Positions 24,420 to 32,894 of a stretch of DNA of 40,814 bases are shown here, one piece after another. Each line of letters opens with the position of its first letter. The stretch's first letter is position 1. Both the position numbers and the translations under genes were made by a program. This DNA comes from DATAVB01 sp040414495 (GTDB lineage Bacteria; Actinomycetota; Actinomycetes; Mycobacteriales; QHCD01), in contig JBEDUI010000102.1 in assembly GCA_040414495.1 (NCBI GenBank), forward strand, positions 1-40,814. Direction: 5' to 3'. The notes under the pieces were generated by a model, which did no database searches, was not told where the DNA came from, and saw nothing but the letters and a program-made list of their open reading frames with translations.

Positions 24420-25274
24420 ATGCCAGAGCTGCCTGAGGTCGAGGTGGTCCGGCGCGGCCTGGCCAAGTTCGTGGCCGGCCGGACCGTGACCGCCGTCGAG
24501 GTGAGTCATCCGCGGGCGGTACGGCGGCACCTGGCCGGTCCGGTCGACTTCGCCGCCGCGCTCACCGGCCGTACGGTTCTGGACGCTTGCCGGCGTGGCA
24601 AGTATCTGTGGCTGCCGCTGGATTCCGGCGATGCCGTGCTCGCGCACCTGGGCATGAGTGGTCAGTTGCTCGTGCAACCGGTTGCCGCGCCGGATGAAAC
24701 TCACCTGCGGGTACGGATGCGCTTCGCCGACGGTGAGAGCGAACTGCGATTTGTCGATCAACGGACGTTCGGCGGACTGTCCTATGAGGTCGGTGGTGCC
24801 GAGTTGCCGGGCCCGATCGCCCATATAGCGCGGGATCCGGTCGACGAGGAGTTCGACGACGAATTGTTCAGCGTGGCGTTACGCCGTCGCCATACCGCGC
24901 TTAAACGGGCTTTGTTGGACCAGAACCTGGTCTCGGGTATTGGCAATATCTACGCTGACGAGGCGCTGTGGCGGGCCAAGTTGCACGGGCTGCGGCCGAC
25001 CGAGACGATGCGTCGCCCCGAGATCGCCCGGTTGCTGGCGGCCGTACGGGACGTGTTGTCCGATGCGTTGGCTGCTGGTGGTACGTCGTTCGACTCGTTG
25101 TACGTGAACGTTAACGGGGAGAGCGGGTACTTCGACCGGTCGCTGGACGTGTACGGCCGGCGCGACCTGCCCTGCCACCGTTGCGGCACGCCGATCCGAC
25201 GGGATGCGTTCATGAACCGGTCGAGCTTCAGCTGCCCACGATGCCAGCCACGCCCACGCCGGGCCCGGGCCTGA
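24420..25274 (+). CDS. mutM: Formamidopyrimidine-DNA glycosylase
   Basis: MutM/Fpg removes 8-oxoguanine and formamidopyrimidines and nicks the abasic site. The 284-residue protein begins MPELPEVEVVRRGL, giving the catalytic Pro2 and Glu3. It has GKYLWLPLD with the conserved Lys near 60, and NIYADEALWRAKLHG. It ends with an intact zinc finger (CHRCG ... CPRCQ, about 246-272). It pairs functionally with MutT1 at the other end of the window, since both act on 8-oxoguanine damage. The last base of its TGA is the first base of the acyP ATG. Confidence 0.97.
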   Translation: MPELPEVEVVRRGLAKFVAGRTVTAVEVSHPRAVRRHLAGPVDFAAALTGRTVLDACRRGKYLWLPLDSGDAVLAHLGMSGQLLVQPVAAPDETHLRVRMRFADGESELRFVDQRTFGGLSYEVGGAELPGPIAHIARDPVDEEFDDELFSVALRRRHTALKRALLDQNLVSGIGNIYADEALWRAKLHGLRPTETMRRPEIARLLAAVRDVLSDALAAGGTSFDSLYVNVNGESGYFDRSLDVYGRRDLPCHRCGTPIRRDAFMNRSSFSCPRCQPRPRRARA

Positions 25275-25561
25275 TGGCGGGCGAGCCGGAAACGAGCCGC
25301 GTCACCGCCTGGGTGCACGGGCGCGTCCAGGGCGTCGGCTTCCGCTGGTGGACGAGCGAGCAGGCCACGGCGCTGGGCCTGGTCGGCTCGGCGACGAACC
25401 TGCCCGACGGTACGGTCGAGGTGATCGCGGAGGGTCCGACGAGCGCCTGTCAGCAGTTGCTCGGGGTGCTGCGTGGCCGCCGTACACCGGGCCGGGTAAC
25501 CCGCGTCGTGGAGCGCTGGAGCGCGGCCCGGGGCGATCTCACAGCATTTCGTACCCGTTAA
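25274..25561 (+). CDS. acyP: Acylphosphatase
   Basis: The 95-residue enzyme hydrolyses carboxyl-phosphate bonds of small acyl phosphates. The motif VHGRVQGVGFRWW places the catalytic Arg at 24, and SATNLPDGTVEVIAEG places the catalytic Asn at 42. The ATG at 25274 overlaps the mutM stop (TGATG), which implies coupled translation. An ATG at 25241 would overlap mutM further. mutM-acyP-smc order matches mycobacteria. Confidence 0.93.
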   Translation: MAGEPETSRVTAWVHGRVQGVGFRWWTSEQATALGLVGSATNLPDGTVEVIAEGPTSACQQLLGVLRGRRTPGRVTRVVERWSAARGDLTAFRTR

Positions 25562-25660
25562 GCGTGCTCCGGAATATTGGCTTGCGACGAGAGCGCGGCG
25601 GATTTGACCAGGCTCCCTGGTGCATGCGATTCTTGACAGTACGTGCGCGTCCCCAAGCGG

Positions 25661-25697
25661 CCTGCAGCGTAGTGGCAATAAAACTGCAGGGGTTTTT
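25661..25697 (+). terminator. Rho-independent-type terminator after acyP
   Basis: Arms CCTGCAG/CTGCAGG (25661-25667, 25684-25690) with a 16-base loop are followed by GG and five Ts (25693-25697), the only classical stem plus T-run I found in the window. It lies 100 bases after acyP. A TTGACC (25604-25609) with GATTCT 18 bases later stands between acyP and the hairpin, so a short transcript ending here is also possible. Confidence 0.6.
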
Positions 25698-25749
25698 GGG
25701 CAGGGACGCGTTTACGACCTAATCGCATCGTCGCGTGGAGGCCGCCCCG

Positions 25750-25965
25750 ATGGCCAAGGCCTTGTTCGGGCATATCGCTGCTGTACCGGATCGTCGACTA
25801 GTTGACGAGCTGACCTACTTGCGTACGCGAGTACGCAATCTTGAGGACGAGGTGACTCGACTTCGCGCGGAGCGTGAAGATCGCGTCGCCAATAACCTCG
25901 AGTCGGGTGCAATCGACAGCGATCTGCGGGAACTGTCTGAAATCTCCGAGCCGGCGCTAGCTTAA
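25750..25965 (+). CDS. Small conserved actinobacterial coiled-coil protein upstream of smc
   Basis: The 71-residue product starts at ATG 25750, eight bases after GGAGG (25737-25741). It begins MAKALFGHIAAVPDRRLVDE and continues as a single amphipathic heptad-like helix (LTYLRTRVRNLEDEVTRLRAE). It ends in an acidic tail closing with SEPALA. I recall similar small proteins (MAKALLG- start, EPAL- end) encoded near smc and ftsY in Streptomyces and relatives; this is from memory. Function is unknown. The sequence suggests a small dimeric coiled coil. It lies between the acyP terminator and the hairpin before smc, so it may be its own transcription unit. GTG 25735 is an alternative start, but it would overlap the ribosome site. 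Confidence 0.75.
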   Translation: MAKALFGHIAAVPDRRLVDELTYLRTRVRNLEDEVTRLRAEREDRVANNLESGAIDSDLRELSEISEPALA

Positions 25966-26094
25966 GCAGCGTCGGCCTTTTGCTGCCGGTCGTTCAGGCG
26001 ACCGAGCTGCCGACCGTCATGCCTGCCCGCCCGTCGGCGCAGACGGCGCGTTGCGTGTGCCCTGCGTTCTTGTCGGCATACCCACCGGTATTCT

Positions 26095-26125
26095 CTCCTA
26101 CGGCGCACTATGTGCGCCGTAGGAG
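26095..26125. terminator. 14-bp hairpin with 3-base loop upstream of smc
   Basis: Perfect arms CTCCTACGGCGCAC (26095-26108) and its complement (26112-26125) enclose TAT. It lies 48 bases before the smc GTG and 129 bases after the small coiled-coil gene. No T-run follows. It may terminate the upstream gene or act in the smc leader. The rest of 25966-26173 shows nothing I can name. Confidence 0.55.
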
Positions 26126-26173
26126 TCATCGTGGTTTGATCGCAGGCTTGTCCGTCGACCTTCCCGGAGTCCC

Positions 26174-29100
26174 GTGCACCTCAAAACACTGACGCTTAAG
26201 GGCTTCAAGTCCTTCGCCTCGGCCACAACATTGCGGCTCGAGCCCGGTGTGACGTGCGTTGTCGGGCCGAACGGTTCGGGAAAGTCCAATGTGGTCGATG
26301 CCATCTCCTGGGTGCTGGGCGAGCAGGGCGCGAAAGCCTTGCGTGGCGGCAAAATGGAGGATGTGATTTTTGCCGGCACCGCCGGCCGGCCGCCGCTTGG
26401 GCGGGCCGAAGTCACGCTCACCATCGATAACACTGACGGTGCGCTTCCAATTGACTACACCGAGGTATCAATCACTCGGCGAATGTTCCGGTCCGGGGAA
26501 AGCGAATACGAGATCAACGGCGACTCCTGCCGTTTGCTCGACATCCAGGAATTGCTCTCTGATTCCGGCATCGGCCGGGAGATGCACGTTGTCGTCGGAC
26601 AGGGTCAGCTGGACTCCGTATTGCAGTCGCGTCCGGAAGATCGGCGCGGATTCATCGAAGAGGCCGCTGGCGTACTCAAACACCGCAAGCGCAAGGAAAA
26701 GGCGCTGCGCAAGCTCGACGCCATGCAGGCCAACCTGACCCGATTGACCGACCTCACCTCCGAGTTGCGCCGGCAGCTCAAACCGTTGGGCCGGCAGGCC
26801 GAAGTGGCACGCCGGGCCGCCGCGATCCAGGCCGAACTGCGCGACGCGCGCTTGCGTCTGTTGGCCGACGATCTCGTCACGCTACGGACCTCGATCGAGA
26901 AGGACGTAGCCGACGAGAGCGCAATGCGGGAGCGGCGGACCGAGGTCGAGGCGGCGTTGGCCGAGGCGCAGGCCCGCGAGGCCGAGTTGGAGCAGGCGAT
27001 CGCGGCCGACGCGCCGCGGTTGGCCGCCGCGCAGGACACCTGGTACCGGCTCTCGGCGCTGTCCGAACGCATCGCCGGCACGGTCCGGTTGGCCGCCGAA
27101 CGGGAGCGGTACCTGGCCGCGCCGCCGGACGAAACGCCGGCCGGCCGCGATCCCGATGAGCTGGAGGCCGAGGCCGAGGCGATGCGGGAACGCGAGGACG
27201 AGGTCGCGGCCGAGCTCACCGACGCGCGGGAGCAGCTGTCGGTCGCGGTCAGCGAGCGGACCGAATGGGAGAAGCGGGTCGCCGACGCCGAGCGGGCGAT
27301 CGTGGCCGCGACCCGGGCGGCGGCCGACCGCCGCGAAGGGCTGGCCAAGCTCGCCGGTCAGGTCGACGCGTTGCGGTCGAAGACCACCGCCGGCGCGGAG
27401 GAGATCGAGCGGCTGGCCGCGGCCGCCGCCGAGGCGCACGAGCGGGCCGCCCAGGCGCAGACCGAGTTCGACACAGTGCAGAGCGAGGTCGGCGAACTGG
27501 ACGCCGGCGAGCTCGGACTGGACGAGGTGCACGAGGCCGCCGTAGCCGCGCACGAAGAGGCGCAGAACACGCTGCGCGAGCTGACCGACGCCGAACGGGA
27601 AGCGGAGCGGGACCGGTCGGCCTGGCAGGCTCGTCGCGAGGCGCTGGCCATGGGCCTGAACCGCAAGGACGGCGCCGGTGCGCTTCTGGCCGCCGGGGAA
27701 CGGTTGCCCGGACTGCTCGGATCGGTGGCGGCGCTGCTGACCGTGGAGACCGGGCACGAGGCGGCGCTGGCCGCGGCCCTCGGCGGGCTGGCCGACGCGG
27801 TCGCCGTATCCGGACCGGCCGACGCCCAGACCGCGCTGCGGCTGCTGAAGTCCGACGACGCCGGCCGGGCCGCGCTGCTGATCGGTGGCGCCGACTTTGC
27901 GGCCGGGCGGGACGGATGGCCGGCGCTGCCCGATGGTGCCCGCTGGGCGCTGGATCTGGTGCACGCCCCGGAGGCGCTGCGGCCGGCGGTGGGCAAGGCG
28001 CTGGATCGGGTCGCTGTCGTGGCCGACCTGGATGCGGCCGGTGCGTTGGTGGCCGCGTTGCCGGAGGTACGGGCGGTGACCCCCGAGGGCGACCTGGTCG
28101 GTGTGGCGGCGGCGGTCGGCGGATCGACCAGTGCGCCCAGCGTCATCGAGGTGCAGGCCGCGGTCGATGAGGCGCAGCAGAAGATGGACGAGGCGACCGT
28201 CCGGTGTACCCACCTGCAGGGTGCGCTGGAGGAGGCCAAGACGCGGGTGCAGGCGTGCGCCGCCGAGGTTGACCGCGCGTTGGCGCGGCTGCACGAGTCG
28301 GACGCCAAGATGTCGGCGGTGGCCGAGCAACTCGCGCATCTCGGCTCGGCGGCCCGTTCGGCCGCGGCCGAAGCGGAGCGGCTGGAGCAGGCGCGCTACA
28401 AGGCCGACCAGTTGCGGGCCGAGGCGACGCGGGCGCTGGAAGAGGCGGAGGAGCGGCTGCACCTGGCCCAGGACGCCCCGCTCGACGAGGAGCCCTCGAC
28501 CGAACTGCGGGACGAGGCGGCCCAGGCGCTTTCCGATGCCCGGCAGGCCGAAGTCGAGGCGCGGCTCGCGGTCCGTACCGCCGAGGAGCGGGCCCGCGCC
28601 CTGGCCGGGCGGGCCGACGGCCTGGAACGGCAGGCCCGGGCCGAACGCGAGGCCAGAGCCCGGCTGGAAGCGGCCCGGATTGCCCGCGCCCGTGGCGCCG
28701 AAATCGCCAGCGCGGTGGCTCGTACCGGCGCCGAAATCACCCAGCGGCTGGCCGTGTCCGTGGCAGCGGCCGAGGCGGAACGGGACGCGGCGTCGGCGCA
28801 GCAGCGAAGCCGGGATGCCGAGATGGCCAGTACCCGGACCGCGACCCGTGAGCTGGCCGGCCAGCTGGACCGGCTCACCGACGCCGTGCACAAGGACGAG
28901 GTGGCCCGGGCCGAACAGCGGCTGCGGGTGGAGTCGCTGGAGACGAAGGCGGTCGAGGAGCACGGCATCGAGCTGGAGGCGTTGATCGCCGAGTACGGCC
29001 CCGAGGTGCCGATGCCGCCGGCCGCGGCGGAAATGGCCGAGTTCGAGACGGCGCGGGCTCGCGGCGAGCAGGTCCTCGAACCGCCGCCCGGTCCGTACGA

Positions 29101-29764
29101 CCGGGCCGTGTGCGAAAAGCGGGCGTCGAAGGCGGAACGCGAGTATCGCCTGCTGGGCAAGGTGAACCCGCTGGCCCTGGAGGAGTTCGCGGCGCTGGAG
29201 GAACGGCACAAGTTCCTCTCTGAGCAGCTGGAGGACCTGAAGGCGACCCGCCGCGATCTGCTGACCGTGGTCAAGGAAGTCGACGAGCGGATCCACGACG
29301 TGTTCGCCTCGGCCTTCGCCGATACGGCCCGCGAGTTCGAGGTCGTGTTCTCGACGCTGTTCCCCGGCGGCGAGGGCAAGTTGATACTGACCGACCCGGA
29401 GAACCTGCTCACGACGGGCATCGAGGTCGAGGCCCGCCCGCCGGGCAAGAAGGTCAAGCGCCTTTCGCTGCTCTCCGGCGGCGAACGGTCGCTGGTCGCG
29501 GTCGCGCTGTTGGTGGCGATTTTCCGGGCCCGGCCCTCGCCGTTCTACGTGATGGACGAGATCGAGGCGGCGCTGGACGACACCAACCTGGGCCGGCTGA
29601 TCGGGCTGCTGGATGAATTACGGACCACCAGCCAGTTGATCGTCATCACGCACCAGAAGCGCACGATGGAGATCGCCGATGCGCTGTACGGCGTGAGCAT
29701 GCGCGGCGACGGCATTACGACCGTGATCAGTCAGCGGATGCGGGAGCTCGCACCAGCGTCGTAA
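26174..29764 (+). CDS. smc: Chromosome segregation ATPase SMC
   Basis: The 1196-residue SMC condenses and segregates the chromosome with ScpA and ScpB, neither of which is in the window. It begins MHLKTLTLKGFKSFAS, with Walker A GPNGSGKS at 31-38. Two long coiled-coil arms rich in Ala, Glu and Arg flank a hinge at about 510-655 (GLLGSVAALLTVETGHEAAL, LVGVAAAVGG). The C-terminal head has the ABC signature LSGGERSL near 1102 and Walker B FYVMDEIEAALDD near 1125. GTG start with GGAG at 26166-26169. Followed by ftsY, the usual actinobacterial order. Confidence 0.98.
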   Translation: MHLKTLTLKGFKSFASATTLRLEPGVTCVVGPNGSGKSNVVDAISWVLGEQGAKALRGGKMEDVIFAGTAGRPPLGRAEVTLTIDNTDGALPIDYTEVSITRRMFRSGESEYEINGDSCRLLDIQELLSDSGIGREMHVVVGQGQLDSVLQSRPEDRRGFIEEAAGVLKHRKRKEKALRKLDAMQANLTRLTDLTSELRRQLKPLGRQAEVARRAAAIQAELRDARLRLLADDLVTLRTSIEKDVADESAMRERRTEVEAALAEAQAREAELEQAIAADAPRLAAAQDTWYRLSALSERIAGTVRLAAERERYLAAPPDETPAGRDPDELEAEAEAMREREDEVAAELTDAREQLSVAVSERTEWEKRVADAERAIVAATRAAADRREGLAKLAGQVDALRSKTTAGAEEIERLAAAAAEAHERAAQAQTEFDTVQSEVGELDAGELGLDEVHEAAVAAHEEAQNTLRELTDAEREAERDRSAWQARREALAMGLNRKDGAGALLAAGERLPGLLGSVAALLTVETGHEAALAAALGGLADAVAVSGPADAQTALRLLKSDDAGRAALLIGGADFAAGRDGWPALPDGARWALDLVHAPEALRPAVGKALDRVAVVADLDAAGALVAALPEVRAVTPEGDLVGVAAAVGGSTSAPSVIEVQAAVDEAQQKMDEATVRCTHLQGALEEAKTRVQACAAEVDRALARLHESDAKMSAVAEQLAHLGSAARSAAAEAERLEQARYKADQLRAEATRALEEAEERLHLAQDAPLDEEPSTELRDEAAQALSDARQAEVEARLAVRTAEERARALAGRADGLERQARAEREARARLEAARIARARGAEIASAVARTGAEITQRLAVSVAAAEAERDAASAQQRSRDAEMASTRTATRELAGQLDRLTDAVHKDEVARAEQRLRVESLETKAVEEHGIELEALIAEYGPEVPMPPAAAEMAEFETARARGEQVLEPPPGPYDRAVCEKRASKAEREYRLLGKVNPLALEEFAALEERHKFLSEQLEDLKATRRDLLTVVKEVDERIHDVFASAFADTAREFEVVFSTLFPGGEGKLILTDPENLLTTGIEVEARPPGKKVKRLSLLSGGERSLVAVALLVAIFRARPSPFYVMDEIEAALDDTNLGRLIGLLDELRTTSQLIVITHQKRTMEIADALYGVSMRGDGITTVISQRMRELAPAS

Positions 29765-29846
29765 CCCCGCTTTCTTTGGTTGTGCTCGCCGCGGAAGTTA
29801 CCTGCCAGCGGTCGAACAGGCGCGCGGGCTCTGAGAGGATCAGGCC

Positions 29847-31004
29847 ATGGAATGGGTCATCGTTGCCATCGTGCTCCTCGTTGTCGCCATCGGCGCGGTC
29901 GCGGGACTTGTGGTTCCGCGGCGCCGGCACAGCAAGGAGCTGACCGGGTCGCAGTCCACCGCCACACTCGCCCCGCCGCGTACGGACACTGAGGCTGCAC
30001 CGGAAGCCCCGACCACGGAGGCACCGGTTGCGGAGGAGACCGCAGTCGAGGAGCCGGCCGCACCGGCGATCGAAACCCCCGAACCGTCCGCCGGGCGGAT
30101 GATCCGGCTGCGGTCGCGGCTGGCGCGTTCCCAATCGACTCTCGGCAAGGGTCTGCTGGCGGTTCTCGGCCGTGACCGGCTCGATGACGATGCGTGGGAG
30201 GAGATCGAGGACACGCTGATCACCTCCGACGTCGGGGTCACCGCGACTCAGGAAATCGTCGAGCGGCTGCGGGAGCGGACCCGCGTGCTGGGCACCCGGA
30301 CCCCGGACGAGCTGCGCAAGCTGCTCGCGGATGAGCTGTTGACCGCGATCGGGCCGGACATGGACCGCGAGCTGGCGACGTTCCCGCACGCCGACAGCCC
30401 GGCCGTCGTGCTCGTGGTCGGCGTCAACGGCACCGGCAAGACGACGACCTGCGGCAAGGTGGCCCGGGTCCTGGTGGCCGACGGCCGCAGCGTGCTGCTC
30501 GGCGCGGCCGACACCTTCCGCGCCGCCGCGGCCGATCAGCTGCAGACCTGGGGTTCCCGGGTCGGGGCCGAGACGGTACGCGGGCCGGAGGGCTCGGACC
30601 CGGCGTCGGTGGCCTTCGACGCGGTCGCCGAGGCCAAGAAGACGCACGTGGACACCGTCCTGATCGACACCGCCGGCCGGCTGCACACCAAGGCCGGGCT
30701 GATGGACGAGCTGGGCAAGATCAAGCGGGTCATCGAGAAGCAGGGCCCGGTCGACGAGACGCTGCTGGTGCTGGACGCCACCACCGGCCAGAACGGCCTG
30801 ATGCAGGCCCGCGTCTTCACCGAGGCGGTCGAGTGCACCGGCATCGTGCTGACCAAGCTGGATGGAACGGCCAAGGGCGGCATCGTCATTTCGGTGCAGC
30901 GGGAGCTCGGGATTCCGGTGAAGCTGATCGGCCTGGGCGAAGGCGCGGACGATATGGCCCCGTTTTCGCCCGAAGCGTTCGTCGACGCACTGCTCGGCGA
31001 ATAG
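29847..31004 (+). CDS. ftsY: Signal recognition particle receptor FtsY
   Basis: FtsY docks the SRP-ribosome complex at the membrane. The 385-residue protein has an N-terminal transmembrane segment (about 3-23, then basic PRRRH), as is usual in actinobacteria. An acidic Pro/Ala/Glu-rich linker (about 40-85) follows, then the NG domain. GTPase motifs are GVNGTGKTTT near 191, GAADTFRAAAADQL, DTAGRLHTK and TKLDGTAKGG. Its partner Ffh is also encoded here at 36.1 kb. The 82-base gap from smc leaves room for a promoter, but none is obvious. Confidence 0.97.
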   Translation: MEWVIVAIVLLVVAIGAVAGLVVPRRRHSKELTGSQSTATLAPPRTDTEAAPEAPTTEAPVAEETAVEEPAAPAIETPEPSAGRMIRLRSRLARSQSTLGKGLLAVLGRDRLDDDAWEEIEDTLITSDVGVTATQEIVERLRERTRVLGTRTPDELRKLLADELLTAIGPDMDRELATFPHADSPAVVLVVGVNGTGKTTTCGKVARVLVADGRSVLLGAADTFRAAAADQLQTWGSRVGAETVRGPEGSDPASVAFDAVAEAKKTHVDTVLIDTAGRLHTKAGLMDELGKIKRVIEKQGPVDETLLVLDATTGQNGLMQARVFTEAVECTGIVLTKLDGTAKGGIVISVQRELGIPVKLIGLGEGADDMAPFSPEAFVDALLGE

Positions 31005-31126
31005 GCGGTATTTGCCGGCGCGATCGGTTTTGTGCCGCCCCGCGATTCGTTCGTACTCCGGCCGGTCCTGCAGTCGTACGCCCGGCTGCCGCGTTTCACC
31101 TATTTGTCATCGGTTGCCGGTTCGAT

Positions 31127-31164
31127 TTCACGGCGCTGAAACATTACGCGCGACGCCCTGAAAC
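31127..31164 (+). promoter_or_regulatory. GlnR-type binding site upstream of amtB-glnB-glnD
   Basis: The site reads TTCAC-6-GAAAC-6-CGCGA-6-GAAAC at 31127-31131, 31138-31142, 31149-31153 and 31160-31164. Streptomyces GlnR boxes are described as gTnAC-n6-GaAAC repeated with 6-base spacing. Both GAAAC half-sites and the first TnAC-like half-site match with exact spacing, and only the third half-site is poor. It lies 46 bases upstream of the amtB ATG. GlnR activates or represses nitrogen genes, including amtB, in this phylum. Confidence 0.7.
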
Positions 31165-31209
31165 AGGCTCCCAGCACTCTTGTCGCAAGCTGAGCCTCAG
31201 GGGAGCGCG

Positions 31210-32555
<1,346 letters not shown>

Positions 32556-32559
<4 letters not shown>

Positions 32560-32894
32560 GGCTGGTGACGGCGATCATCAAGCCGTTCAAACTCGACGAC
32601 GTACGGGCGGCACTGGAAACCGTGGGCGTGGCCGGCCTGACCGTCTCCGAGGTGCAGGGATTCGGCCGGCAGAAGGGCCACACCGAGGTTTACCGCGGTG
32701 CTGAGTACACAGTGGACCTCGTGCCGAAGCTGAAGATCGAGGTGTTGGTCGACGACCTCGAGGTGGACGACGTGATCGCCTCGGTGGTCAAGGCGGCGCG
32801 TACCGGCACCATCGGGGACGGCAAGGTGTGGGCCGTCGCGGTCGAGGGGCTGACCCGGGTACGGACCGGAGAGCGTGACCGCGACGCCCTCTGA
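32556..32894 (+). CDS. glnB: Nitrogen regulatory protein PII
   Basis: The 112-residue PII (GlnK-like by position, glnB in mycobacteria) senses ATP/ADP and 2-oxoglutarate. It begins MRLVTAIIKPFKLDDVR. The T-loop GRQKGHTEVYRGAEYTVD has the modifiable Tyr at 51. The Walker-like TGTIGDGKVWA follows near 84. In actinobacteria Tyr51 is adenylylated or uridylylated by the GlnD product encoded immediately downstream. The gene overlaps amtB by 4 bases and glnD by 20 bases, so the three proteins are made from one transcript. Confidence 0.97.

Noticed and set aside
26882..29296. An 804-codon frame antisense to smc
   Set aside because: It is a composition artefact of a high-GC gene. smc has all its motifs and length on the plus strand. 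The same applies to the 523-codon frame antisense to ppk.
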